A stretch of 22,116 nt of DNA from Desulfobacterales bacterium (GCA_022013615.1 JAKLQB010000531.1:1-22116), one strand, 5' to 3'; numbered from the stretch's first letter, positions 7,746 through 16,832 are shown. Notes: generated by a model from the letters alone, not told the origin. Numbers and translations: made by a program.

Positions 7746-9242
7746 CTATTTCTTTAACCATACCTGGGTGCAGTCCAGGGCAATGGTTGGGTAGTTCTCC
7801 CACCAGCCCATGACGCCAGCCTTCATCACAGGTAGGCTGGGCGCAGAGAACATATAGCCATTGACCGCGTCTTCGGCAATAATTTCCTGGCAGCGACCGA
7901 ACCACTTTCCCTTCTCTGCCTCGTTGGGCGCTTTTAGGGCTGTCGAGTAAGCATCGCGGAATTCCTGGGAGTCATACTGGAAATAGTACTCTGGGTTTGC
8001 GTAGATACCTATATCCCAGGCCTCCACATGACCAATCATGGTTAGCTGGTATTCCTTTTGCTTGAAAATACGGTCAAGCCAAAACGGCCATTCGACAATC
8101 TCGATCTTGAGCTTGATGCCCACCTTGCCGAGCATGTCGGCAATCACCTCTCCGGCCCGCTTAGAGTATGAATAAATGGCCGGGAGTTTAATGGTGGCCT
8201 CAAAACCGTTGGGGTAACCGGCTTTTGCAAGTAGCTCCTTGGCCTTTTTCGGGTTGTATGGAAATTTTCCGGTAAGGTCCATATAGTATGGCGTTGACGG
8301 CGACCAGTGGGAGCCGATAGGGGTCCCGTAGCCAAACATGACCAGATCAACAACGGCCTGACGGTCGATGGCGTAGGCCATGGCCTGGCGAACCAACTTA
8401 TTGTCGAATGGCTTTGCCTTATTGTTAGTGGACATTACGACCTCGCCGGTGGTGGTGCCCGCGAAGACCTTGAAGCGTTTGTCCTTGGACATCTCCATGG
8501 CCGATTCAGGCGCAGCAATGTAACCGATTACATCAATGTCGCCGGCCTTGAGCGCTGCTATCTGGGCGCTGGCGTCGCCTATAAACTTAAAGATGACCTT
8601 ATCAAGGAAAGGCACCTCAGGGTTCCAGTAGCCGTCAAACCGGACCATCTCAACGTGATCGCCTCGCACCCACTTAACAAATTTGAACGGGCCCGTTCCG
8701 ATTGGATCAGACTTCGTGTTCTCATAGCCCTTCATGGGCAGCATGACAGCATCACCCTCGGCCATATGTGCAATAAACAGGGCGTCCACGTCCTTTAGGG
8801 TCAGGGCCAGGGTGTAATCATCCGGCGTATCGATTTTTACTATGCCCTGGAAGTACTCGGGATGGGGGTTAGTCGTCCCATCACCTTTGGCCCGCTCAAT
8901 GTTCCACTTAGCCACCTGAGCGTTAAAGGGCTCACCATTATGAAACTTGACCCCCTTGCGCAGAGCGAAAGTGTAAACCTTACCATCTGGCGAGACTTCC
9001 CATTTGGTTGCCAGTCCGGGCACAAACTGTCCCTTGCTGTCGACCTTAATCAGGCCCTCAAAAATATTCGCAAAGACCACCCGGTCGATGGCTGCTGCCG
9101 TATTACCGGTGGGATCAAGTCCCGGCGGTTCAGCCGGTTGACATACGATCAGACTCCCACCTTTCACCGGAGTATCCGCGATGGCTGATTGTAGCGGCAG
9201 CATAATGCTAATAACCATGATAAAAAACAGTAGCTTTTTCAT
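7746..9242 (-). CDS. Peptide ABC transporter substrate-binding protein (SBP family 5, DppA/OppA-like)
   Basis: This is the periplasmic receptor that delivers ligand to the two permeases. The 498-residue protein begins with a Sec signal peptide (Lys-Lys, hydrophobic core, cleavage probably after SAIA near residue 22). There is no lipobox cysteine, so it should be soluble in the periplasm. Family hallmarks include LIVCQPAEPPGLDPT, FEGLIKVD, WEVSPDGKVYTFALRKGVKF with FHNGEPFNA, and IGTGPFKFVKW. A perfect AAAGGAGG lies just before ATG 9242. It is the first gene of the importer operon. Members bind di- or oligopeptides, glutathione, nickel or sugars; the neighbouring M20 gene favours a peptide or acyl-amino acid ligand. 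Confidence 0.95.
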   Translation of the reverse strand: MKKLLFFIMVISIMLPLQSAIADTPVKGGSLIVCQPAEPPGLDPTGNTAAAIDRVVFANIFEGLIKVDSKGQFVPGLATKWEVSPDGKVYTFALRKGVKFHNGEPFNAQVAKWNIERAKGDGTTNPHPEYFQGIVKIDTPDDYTLALTLKDVDALFIAHMAEGDAVMLPMKGYENTKSDPIGTGPFKFVKWVRGDHVEMVRFDGYWNPEVPFLDKVIFKFIGDASAQIAALKAGDIDVIGYIAAPESAMEMSKDKRFKVFAGTTTGEVVMSTNNKAKPFDNKLVRQAMAYAIDRQAVVDLVMFGYGTPIGSHWSPSTPYYMDLTGKFPYNPKKAKELLAKAGYPNGFEATIKLPAIYSYSKRAGEVIADMLGKVGIKLKIEIVEWPFWLDRIFKQKEYQLTMIGHVEAWDIGIYANPEYYFQYDSQEFRDAYSTALKAPNEAEKGKWFGRCQEIIAEDAVNGYMFSAPSLPVMKAGVMGWWENYPTIALDCTQVWLKK

Positions 9243-9410
9243 AATTCCTCCTTTTGATTTAATGATTTTCCCCTAATCACCCCTTGATTCCGCCCCTTTT
9301 GCAACAATGTGTTGTCGAACAATACCATGTTTACGATTTGAAAACGAGTGGTTTTTCTCCGGTAACGTGGTGAATTGGATGAAAAAGAGATATTTTTAGA
9401 TGGATACCAA

Positions 9411-9746
9411 CTAACGATCCTCAAGATCGCAGAAGGCAATCATGCCCCCCAGGCTCCGGGCACTGAGGATACCCGAGATAATGGCTCTGGACATGCAGTT
9501 GGCGGCTGCATGCCCCAGTTCATTGAACGCCTGGGCCTTCTCTACCAGGTTGATCGGGTCAAGGAGATCTGTTTCCCTGGTACCTGGGGCAGAACCCCGA
9601 ACGTCCACGCCCGCGACCGCTCCTTCGGGACAGATGACCGCCGTTACACCGCAGACCGCATCAATGTCTGTATAATGCCCGACTACAAGCCCCTGCACGT
9701 CGGTCACGGCGTTATTCTGGCCAATCGCGGGCATAGCAAATTCCAT
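9411..9746 (-). pseudogene. Relic of an S58 family (DmpA-type) aminopeptidase with a large internal deletion
   Basis: The 111-codon frame is a head-to-tail remnant. Residues ~13-73 match the N-terminus of DmpA/S58 peptidases: AVTDVQGLVVGHYTD, then CPEGAVAGVDVRGSAPGTRE and LLDPINLVEKAQA. From residue ~74 the text jumps to what resembles the family's C-terminal helix (FNELGHAAANCMSRAIISGI and LSARSLGG). About 200 or more central residues are missing, including the autoprocessing site with its nucleophilic serine, so no activity is expected. The join lies near 9524-9530 and keeps the frame, as an in-frame deletion would. Start may be ATG 9746 or 9734. It lies directly upstream of the peptide-binding protein. 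Identification is from remembered family motifs; the C-terminal assignment is less certain than the N-terminal one. Confidence 0.72.
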
Positions 9747-10054
9747 CCTGGATACTGGCTATTAGTCTCTTAAGAATCAAATGCGTGCATTTTGAGGTAG
9801 AAGGTATTTCTTTGTCCGGAAAATATATCATGAAAATCAAAATACTAAATTCGAAAACCAAAACAATAACTAATTTTTCAAAATCCAAATAACCGAAACC
9901 AAACCTCATCTCTAAAGAGGTATTCCCCTGTTTGGAATATTCGGATATTTGAATTTCGTATTTTTTTCGTATTTGTTATTTCGTGCTTAGTATTTTCGGT
10001 TTATCTGGATCAGCTACTGGGTACTGGTTTCGAGGTTGTGGATACTGGACGTAA
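9747..10054. repeat. 308-bp spacer with a long imperfect inverted repeat (arms 9833-9904 and 9930-10002)
   Basis: No gene is seen here. The left arm (72 nt) and the reverse complement of the right arm (73 nt) align along their whole length at roughly 70% identity. Both share segments such as AAAATACTAA and CGAAA and are made of AT-rich words like AAATTCGAAAACC. The 25-base loop contains a small CTCTAAAGAG hairpin. The word GGATACTGG occurs on both sides, at 9750-9758 and 10040-10048. A separate 6-bp palindrome, AAATGC-GT-GCATTT, lies at 9779-9792. Confidence 0.7.
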
Positions 10055-11397
<1,343 letters not shown>

Positions 11398-11422
11398 TTA
11401 TTCGTTGTTATTATTGATTTAC

Positions 11423-12592
11423 TCATTTTATTGCCCTTTTGAGATCCTCTGTCATATCCGTCATTTCCCATATAAATTCGGGGAGTTCTCGGCCAAAATG
11501 CCCGTAATTACAGGTTTTTCGATATATCGGTCTAAGCAAATCCAGTCTCTCGATAATCGCGGCAGGGCGAAGGTCAAATTTCTTTTTCACGATTTCGGTT
11601 AATTCCTGGCTGGAAACAACCCCGGTACTGTAAGCGCCCACAAGCACCGAAACCGGCTCGGCTCGACCAATGGTGTATGCAACCTGTATTTCACATTTTT
11701 CAGCCAATCCTGCCGCCACTATATTTTTGGCAATATAGCGGCACATGTATGAGGCGCTCCTGTCTACTTTGGAGGGGTCTTTCCCCGAAAAGGCACCGCC
11801 TCCGTGGTAGCCGAACCCACCATAAGTATCCATAATAATTTTTCGTCCTGTCAGGCCGCAGTCTCCTAAAGGACCGCCTACCACAAATCTGCCCGTAGTA
11901 TTGATAAAATACTGTGTATCATTGTCCAGCATTTTACCAGGGATTACATCCTTAATCACTTCCTCCACGATGGCTTCCCGAAGTGTATCGTAATCAACAT
12001 CCGGGTCATGCTGAGCCGCAATAACCACTGTGTGAACTCTAAACGGTTTACCATTTGCATATTCCATTGTTACCTGGGATTTACCATCCGGCCTGAGCCA
12101 GGGTAGCTTTCCTGATTTGCGCACATGTGCCAATCTTTTTGTTAGCTGATGAGCCAGGTAGATGGGCATAGGCATCAAAGGCTGGGTGTCTTTACACGCA
12201 TAGCCAAACATTAGCCCCTGGTCTCCTGCACCCTGTTCCTTGAAAAGGCCTTTTCCATTTACGCCAATGGCAATATCCGGGGATTGTTTATCAATTGTAG
12301 AAAGAACGGCACAGGTTTCCCAATCAAAACCCATGGAGGAGTTGCTGTAACCGATGTCTTTAATTGTCTGTCTTACGACCTCCGGCAAATCCACGTAAGC
12401 CTCGGTCGTAATTTCGCCAGCAATAATGGCCATACCGGTGGTTACCATGGTCTCGCAGGCCACACGGGATTTTGGATCCTGCTCCAGCATTTTGTCCAGA
12501 ATATGGTCCGATATCTGATCAGCTATCTTGTCAGGATGCCCCTCAGTGACCGACTCAGAGGTAAATAAAAAACTCGAAGATTTAGTTTTCAT
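11423..12592 (-). CDS. metK: S-adenosylmethionine synthase (methionine adenosyltransferase)
   Basis: MetK makes SAM from methionine and ATP in the cytoplasm. The 389-residue protein has the usual length. Its motifs are [20 protein letters not shown] near the N-terminus, the hexapeptide-type [12 protein letters not shown], the metal/phosphate loop [19 protein letters not shown], and a C-terminus ending in the [12 protein letters not shown] segment. ATG 12592 has an AGAAGGAG ribosome site. It sits upstream of ahcY in the same direction, so one transcript would cover two steps of the SAM cycle. I looked for a SAM riboswitch in the 243-bp leader and found none of the SAM-I, SAM-II or SAH motifs. 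The call is secure. Confidence 0.97.
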   Translation of the reverse strand: MKTKSSSFLFTSESVTEGHPDKIADQISDHILDKMLEQDPKSRVACETMVTTGMAIIAGEITTEAYVDLPEVVRQTIKDIGYSNSSMGFDWETCAVLSTIDKQSPDIAIGVNGKGLFKEQGAGDQGLMFGYACKDTQPLMPMPIYLAHQLTKRLAHVRKSGKLPWLRPDGKSQVTMEYANGKPFRVHTVVIAAQHDPDVDYDTLREAIVEEVIKDVIPGKMLDNDTQYFINTTGRFVVGGPLGDCGLTGRKIIMDTYGGFGYHGGGAFSGKDPSKVDRSASYMCRYIAKNIVAAGLAEKCEIQVAYTIGRAEPVSVLVGAYSTGVVSSQELTEIVKKKFDLRPAAIIERLDLLRPIYRKTCNYGHFGRELPEFIWEMTDMTEDLKRAIK

Positions 12593-12745
12593 AGTCGTCT
12601 CCTTCTAAATAATCCTTTGCTTTTGTTATAAAAACGTCTAATTAGAACATCTTGTGCCCGTTATGTCAAACGCATGGAAATATGTGAAACATGCAATTCG
12701 GCCTCCAGGTCTCACAAGCTACCGGAAATACCGTAATACCTGACT

Positions 12746-12838
12746 ATGGGAAACATCCTGATCCTCACTCCAGCGCTGATAATCATCAGGGATGAGATGG
12801 ACAAGGCCCTTGACATAATTAAGGAATATATATTTTTA
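12746..12838 (+). pseudogene. C-terminal tail relic of a class III (PLP) aminotransferase
   Basis: On the plus strand, between metK and the DUF47 gene (both minus), bases from 12749 read GNILILTPALIIIRDEMDKA followed by LDIIKEYI. This matches the way class III aminotransferases typically end (GN-hydrophobic-PPL-I-T-EE-D-AL-IL). A TAA in the same frame at 12734 separates it from anything upstream, and no catalytic lysine region or other domain remains. I read it as a decayed gene end of about 30 codons. The match is from memory of the family and is short, so chance resemblance is possible. Confidence 0.45.
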
Positions 12839-13489
12839 AATCATAGTTTTCAAGGAGACTAATTCCAGTTGATCGGCTGCATCCTCTGTCCGGTCTGAAA
12901 CCTCCGCGATGGTATTCAAACACTGTTTTAAATGGATTTTGTGGCTGTGGTCTAAAGACGATATGAATATTGCCTTTGTCAAGTCCCACTCGCTTTTATC
13001 TACAACTGATTCCTGGAGGCCTACTTCCTTGGTGTACTCCCGGACAACATCCGACTTACATTCTCCTTTTAAATAGCAGAGCACCGCCAGCTTGAGGGGG
13101 GTGATAATACCCAGAGACTCCTGGCTAATAGCAACAAACTGGGGTTTCAATTCCTCAGGAATTGAGGGCCGCTGGTTCGAAAAAAAGTCGCAGCAGGCTT
13201 CCCCTGCATTGGCCACCTTATCGATGCTTTCAACCAGCTTGTAGATGTCCTCTCGAATTCGCGGCAAATAGGCTCCGGAATATAGCTTATCCCGTATCTC
13301 GTGCCGGATTAAGTCGGCTTGTGATTCGGTACTTCTCACATCGCGCGCCAGGATCTTTGCTTCCTTAATATTGCCGCTCAGATAGACTTCAAGCATTTTC
13401 ACTCCTGTTTTGAGGCATTCCTCCACAGCATCTACATGCTTTATGACGAGTTCGATGACTTTTTTTTCTTTCTTGAATTTAAAAAACAC
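12836..13489 (-). CDS. DUF47 family PhoU-like phosphate transport regulator
   Basis: DUF47 (TIGR00153-type) proteins are all-helical PhoU relatives found beside PiT phosphate transporters and thought to modulate them. The 217-residue sequence starts with a charged MFFKFKKEKK. It is then almost entirely helical with the PhoU-like features of spaced acidic residues: EVYLSGNIKEAKILARDVRS with TESQADLIRHEIR in the first half, and LNTIAEVSDRTEDAADQLEL near the end. The last motif is the usual metal-binding E-x2-D-x3-D type. Start is GTG 13489 behind GGAGG. It lies 133 bp downstream of the PiT transporter gene in the same direction, the normal pairing. No promoter is clear in the gap. Confidence 0.92.
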   Translation of the reverse strand: MFFKFKKEKKVIELVIKHVDAVEECLKTGVKMLEVYLSGNIKEAKILARDVRSTESQADLIRHEIRDKLYSGAYLPRIREDIYKLVESIDKVANAGEACCDFFSNQRPSIPEELKPQFVAISQESLGIITPLKLAVLCYLKGECKSDVVREYTKEVGLQESVVDKSEWDLTKAIFISSLDHSHKIHLKQCLNTIAEVSDRTEDAADQLELVSLKTMI

Positions 13490-13622
13490 TGTTATTCCTC
13501 CCTGGAATAGAATTGTTTAGACTGCTTAAGGGCAGGTCCAGCCTTGAAGAATGATTTGGCGGGGTTCAACCCAACCGACAAAAAACCATATATGCGTTTT
13601 CCCCAAAACTCTAAATTTAAAT

Positions 13623-14573
13623 CTATGAGCCCATGCCAGAAAACGCAAGGTAAAACCGCATCAAAAGGTAGGCGATCACACCGCTTGCTAACGGTGTGGA
13701 AACCCATCCAATGGCGATTTCAAGAAGGGTCTTTCTGCTTACCGTTCTTACCCCTTTTACAAGACCCACACCCGTTACTCCTCCCACTATTGCCTGTGAA
13801 GTGGAAACGGGAACACCCACCTGCGTAAACAAATGGACCGTAATTGCCGCAGAAAATGTAGAGACAAAGGCCGAGAAACCGTCAAGTTCAACTATCTTTT
13901 TCCCTACCGTATCCATAACCTTCCTGCTGTAAGTCAAGACTCCTGATGCAATACTCAAGCTCCCCACAAGCGCCGCCTGAAGCGGAGTCAAAAGTCCTGA
14001 ACCCACGTAAACCCCTGTCACGTTAGCCACGTTATTGGCCCCCAGGCAGTACGCTCCATAGCATCCCGCAAACAGCAATGCCCACCTTATGAAGATGTTG
14101 CGCAGTTGAAGATCCGCGAGGAGCCTTTGAAAGGCATTACCGAGTAGAGGATAAAGAACACGGCTTATAACCATTGCACCGATAGGTGTAAATATCCAGC
14201 AGAGTACAATCTTGTACAGGCGTGTGTAGTCTGGAATCCCTGAGATCAAGCCGATTCCCAAGATAGCCCCCATGATGGCTTGAGAAGTCGCAACAGGAAG
14301 TGAGAGATAGGAAAATGTCGCCACGCAAAGCCCTGCGGCAAATGCCGCCATGAATGCCGCCATATGTGACATTGTGGACATTTCCCCAACAGTGCCCATG
14401 CTCTTGTACCCTTCTAAGAGCGCACCTACCACGACAAAAATAGCAATAAGGACGGTTGCGGTCCTGTATGTTAAGACCCTTGCCGCAACCCCCGTACCAA
14501 AAATATTGGCCGAGTCATTACTCCCAAGACCCCAACCCAGAAACACACCACCAATGAGTGTCCACACAGGCAA
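13623..14573 (-). CDS. PiT family inorganic phosphate transporter
   Basis: This is an inner-membrane phosphate permease driven by H+ or Na+. The 316-residue product is at the short end for the family but keeps both inverted-repeat signatures: GWGLGSNDSANIFGTGVAAR near the N-terminus and CLGANNVANVTGVYVG in the middle. Both surround the ND/NN substrate motifs, and VPVSTSQAIVGGVTGVG is the second half's conserved loop. About nine to ten hydrophobic helices can be traced. The likely start is TTG 14573 with AAAGG six bases upstream; an in-frame stop lies a little further up, and GTG two codons in is the alternative. It pairs with the DUF47 gene downstream. The ion coupled cannot be told from sequence alone. 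Confidence 0.93.
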   Translation of the reverse strand: MPVWTLIGGVFLGWGLGSNDSANIFGTGVAARVLTYRTATVLIAIFVVVGALLEGYKSMGTVGEMSTMSHMAAFMAAFAAGLCVATFSYLSLPVATSQAIMGAILGIGLISGIPDYTRLYKIVLCWIFTPIGAMVISRVLYPLLGNAFQRLLADLQLRNIFIRWALLFAGCYGAYCLGANNVANVTGVYVGSGLLTPLQAALVGSLSIASGVLTYSRKVMDTVGKKIVELDGFSAFVSTFSAAITVHLFTQVGVPVSTSQAIVGGVTGVGLVKGVRTVSRKTLLEIAIGWVSTPLASGVIAYLLMRFYLAFSGMGS

Positions 14574-14680
14574 ATACCTTTCTTTACAAAATTCGGATAA
14601 TTGCGAATATAACTACCTATCTACCTAACAACTGTCAACAAATAACGGAAATCATTAAAAAATGCAAGTCAAGCAAATAA

Positions 14681-14808
14681 TTATCATATAAGTAAGTCCT
14701 CAATAACTCCAGGTTGTATTAGGAAAATCCCCCCCAATCCCCCTTTGCAAAAGGGGGAAGGATTCGGTGTGCCCGGACTTATTGAGATGTTGCTTATATA
14801 ACTGATAA
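14681..14808. repeat. MITE-like 128-bp element: imperfect inverted repeats enclosing a CCCCCTTT/AAAGGGGG hairpin
   Basis: The left end (14681-14713, 33 nt) is the inverted counterpart of the right end (14772-14808, 37 nt). They agree at about 27 of 33 positions plus a 4-base insertion, sharing TTATTGAG and CTTATAT cores. At the centre, CCCCCTTT (14739-14746) pairs perfectly with AAAGGGGG (14750-14757) across a GCA loop. AATCC (14726-14730) and GGATT (14760-14764) add an outer step. The whole unit could fold as one long cruciform. No transposase gene is nearby, so mobilisation would need one elsewhere. Confidence 0.72.
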
Positions 14809-14925
14809 CCGGCCGTTATTCCTTTCCTTTTGGCAAATGAAACTTGAAACTGGTCCAATGGTGATAGCTCCTTGGATCTGTCGTGTTTCGAGTAGCAGGC
14901 TGGGTCTCTTTTTTAAAGGCCGCAA

Positions 14926-14943
14926 TCCCGCTGATAAGCGGGA
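14926..14943 (-). terminator. Possible hairpin terminator downstream of rsmA
   Basis: TCCCGCT (14926-14932) and AGCGGGA (14937-14943) form a perfect 7-bp stem with a four-base loop, starting about 26 bases after the rsmA stop codon. On the minus strand the following bases are mixed and T-poor for several positions, so this is not a textbook intrinsic terminator. Confidence 0.35.
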
Positions 14944-14968
14944 CCCAACACATACTGCCATTGGACAA

Positions 14969-15853
14969 TCACCGGCAATCTGTGTCTGCAAGGGCGGCAG
15001 TTAGACATAGAAACTCATCCATATCAAGCGTTTCAGCCCGCCTTCCAGGATCAATCCTACATCTTTTCATTACTTCAAAAAGTGTCTCACGATCCAAGGA
15101 TGTAGACATACCCTTGAGCGAATTCACCATGGTCTTTCGACGGTGGGCAAATGCGCCTTTTACAATCTTTTTGAAATTGCCCTCATTATTTAATAAGAGT
15201 CTGGGGTAAGGCTTCTCAAAGTCCAGCTCAATCACCATGGAGTCAACTTTTGGTTTGGGGTTAAAGGCATCCTTTGACACTTCGAGCAAAGGGCGAGGAT
15301 GAGCGTGATATTTAACCAGGAGGGTCATGGCACCGTATGCCTTCCCGCCGGGAGAAGCAGTCAGCCTTTTGGCAACCTCCAGCTGAAACATGAGAACAGC
15401 CCTTCGAATCAAATCCCGGTTTTTAATCAGTTTTTCCAAAACGGGCGAGGATATGTTGTAAGGAAGATTTCCAATAACCAGGAGCCTGGCTGATAAAAGG
15501 GGCCTTATCTCGCGGAAATCCCATTTGAGGATGTCATGGTTTATAAGGGTTACATTGGTAATCCCTGCCTTGTTTAGGCGTTTTTGTAATGCACTAACTA
15601 ACTGAGCGTCTTTTTCAACGGCAACAACATGTCCAACGGTCCGGGCAAGCGGCAGAGTCAAGGCACCTTGACCTGGGCCTATTTCCAGAACCAGATCAGA
15701 GCTTTGAAATCCGGCGAGGACAATAATCTTATCGATGATTTCAGGCTCAACCAGGAAATGCTGTCCAAGCCTCTTTTTGGCGCGAAATCCTGGCCCGCCT
15801 ATCCTGCCTGAGTCCCGCTGTAGGGGACGATGATGGGTAGGCCCGGGCTTCAT
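14969..15853 (-). CDS. rsmA: 16S rRNA (adenine1518-N6/adenine1519-N6)-dimethyltransferase
   Basis: RsmA (KsgA) dimethylates two adjacent adenines in the 3' hairpin of 16S rRNA during 30S assembly, using SAM. Start is placed at ATG 15853, which overlaps the upstream DUF2062 stop as ATGA; the frame runs 30 codons further but only inside that gene. The 294-residue product has the KKRLGQHFL entry motif, SAM-binding motif I LVLEIGPGQGALT, the catalytic NLPYNISSPVLEKLI and the C-terminal KPKVDSMVIEL and FAHRRKTMVNSL segments. An extra ~20 residues precede KKRLGQHF (rich in Pro, His, Arg and Gly), a slightly long N-terminus. No strong ribosome site is seen, so coupling to the upstream gene is likely. 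Confidence 0.96.
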   Translation of the reverse strand: MKPGPTHHRPLQRDSGRIGGPGFRAKKRLGQHFLVEPEIIDKIIVLAGFQSSDLVLEIGPGQGALTLPLARTVGHVVAVEKDAQLVSALQKRLNKAGITNVTLINHDILKWDFREIRPLLSARLLVIGNLPYNISSPVLEKLIKNRDLIRRAVLMFQLEVAKRLTASPGGKAYGAMTLLVKYHAHPRPLLEVSKDAFNPKPKVDSMVIELDFEKPYPRLLLNNEGNFKKIVKGAFAHRRKTMVNSLKGMSTSLDRETLFEVMKRCRIDPGRRAETLDMDEFLCLTAALADTDCR

Positions 15854-16368
15854 TGAGCGTGTATGCGCCAATTCCTGCGCTCCTTCCTTAATTGACGCCA
15901 GGCTCTTATGTGTTTGAAAATGGGTAGGAAGATAAAAAAACACAAGCCCCCAAAAACAATCCCCATAATAAACCCTCCAAGCAGGAAGGCTGAGACAAAA
16001 GCAGTACCGGACCCGAAGATTTTTCCCACTATGACCATGGGCGCCTCCCCTGACCGCACGGCTGTCATTACTGATGAGAAGACTGCGTTTTTTTCCGGCA
16101 GGCCTATTATCGAAGCCCCTAATCTGTAACTATAGTAGTATATAAAATACCAGTTTAGAGGATTACTCACCCATGTCCCCAATGCCGCCGTAATCTTGCT
16201 TCCTTTAAAAAAAAGTGACAGCGTAATGGCAAGTACAGTCTGGAAAGGAACAATGGGCATCATACCCGAAAATACCCCGAATGCTGTCCCAAGGGCCAAT
16301 TCGTGGGGCTCGCCCCTTAATCTAATAAATCTTAGATAGTAATATTTGATCTGCCTTTGGAATTTCAA
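15850..16368 (-). CDS. DUF2062 family integral membrane protein
   Basis: This is a small inner-membrane protein of unknown biochemical role. The 172-residue sequence fits DUF2062: YYLRFIRLRGEPHELALGTA, FSGMMPIVPFQTVLAI, the conserved SNPLNWYFIYYYSYRLG, and a C-terminal pair of helices (FLLGGFIMGIVFGGLCFFIF) followed by a basic tail. About three to four membrane helices are visible. The start is TTG 16368, the first in-frame start after a TGA six bases upstream; no good Shine-Dalgarno precedes it, so the true start is uncertain. It overlaps rsmA by 4 bases. The upstream side is the repeat-rich 464-bp spacer, so a promoter should lie there. Confidence 0.85.
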   Translation of the reverse strand: MKFQRQIKYYYLRFIRLRGEPHELALGTAFGVFSGMMPIVPFQTVLAITLSLFFKGSKITAALGTWVSNPLNWYFIYYYSYRLGASIIGLPEKNAVFSSVMTAVRSGEAPMVIVGKIFGSGTAFVSAFLLGGFIMGIVFGGLCFFIFLPIFKHIRAWRQLRKERRNWRIHAQ

Positions 16369-16832
16369 AATACATCAATCCAGAAAAGTTGTTGAAATTC
16401 AGATATATTCATTCCTTAATACTTAAAATTTGTGTCATGTTTTGATAAATTCAGACCTCGTTATTTGATCTAAGAACTAGGTCCGATTTTTGGACACCAT
16501 CCTAATGATAATGGCTTATGGAGCCAAATTGAGGAATTGTGAATTTAGGGATTGAGGGATTAAGAAAAGGAAAAGATTCATATTACAATTCCTAAATTCC
16601 TGAATTCCTAAATTCCTGAATTCAACGAGTGTCCAATTTTCATGCAAACCGTACAAAAACAAACGAGAACAACTACTTAACCACTCAACTACTTGACCAC
16701 TTAACGAGGTCTGAAATTCACTTATTTTCCATTATTTATCCAGTATCAAGTATCAAGCAACCAGCATCTCTCCACTGCGAGCAATGGTGATATTATACCT
16801 GCATTAACTCGACGGGTTGAGGTAAAGCCTCG
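16369..16832. other. 464-bp non-coding spacer filled with repeats
   Basis: No gene is supported on either strand between the DUF2062 gene and tsaD. Most of it is the nested inverted-repeat element listed separately (16451-16714). To its right, 16740-16766 holds more short words (AGTATCA twice, then CAACCAGCATC). The last ~60 bases before the tsaD stop show no clear terminator. Confidence 0.6.
16451..16714. repeat. 264-bp element with three nested inverted repeats and 16-bp tandem units
   Basis: The outer arms TCAGACCTCGTTA (16451-16463) and TAACGAGGTCTGA (16702-16714) are exact complements. Inside them TTGGACAC (16490-16497) pairs exactly with GTGTCCAA (16629-16636). Inside those, 16533-16553 pairs imperfectly with 16587-16608. 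The inner right arm contains a 16-bp unit, CCTAAATTCCTGAATT, in two perfect tandem copies (16591-16622). Between the second and outer right arms another 16-mer, AACTACTTAACCACTC, is followed by a copy with two changes (16671-16702). The concentric order suggests one structured unit rather than scattered repeats. Confidence 0.72.

Larger units (their letters stand above)
14574..14968. other. 395-bp non-coding spacer between rsmA and the PiT gene
   Basis: No convincing ORF is present on either strand. The spacer holds the inverted-repeat element described separately (14681-14808) and a small perfect hairpin (14926-14943) near the end of rsmA. The 14809-14925 stretch shows nothing I can identify. 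The PiT promoter is expected in the part nearest 14573, but no clear -35/-10 pair was found. Confidence 0.6.

Noticed and set aside
9312..9322. TTGTCGAACAA palindrome upstream of the peptide-binding protein gene
   Set aside because: The arms are only four bases and no regulator gene lies nearby; too short to call an operator.
9239..9439. 66-codon minus-strand frame overlapping the binding-protein start
   Set aside because: It has no family motifs, overlaps the S58 relic frame and the operon leader, and looks like a chance ORF.
12641..12742. Protein-like plus-strand frame of 33 codons ending RPPGLTSYRKYRNT
   Set aside because: It has no recognisable family, no ribosome site and stops quickly; it may be part of the same gene debris but cannot be supported as a gene.
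12593..12835. Possible SAM or SAH riboswitch in the metK leader
   Set aside because: None of the conserved SAM-I, SAM-II or SAH core sequences or their helices could be found on the minus strand; only a decayed coding segment is visible.
13492..13707. 71-codon minus-strand frame between the PiT and DUF47 genes
   Set aside because: Much of it overlaps the end of the PiT gene in another frame and it has no recognisable domain.
14794..14991. 65-codon minus-strand frame after rsmA
   Set aside because: No similarity I can recognise, overlaps the rsmA end and the inverted-repeat element, and lacks a ribosome site.
16587..16702. Tandem 16-bp units considered as a CRISPR array
   Set aside because: The repeats are directly adjacent without unique spacers, degenerate, and no cas gene is in view.
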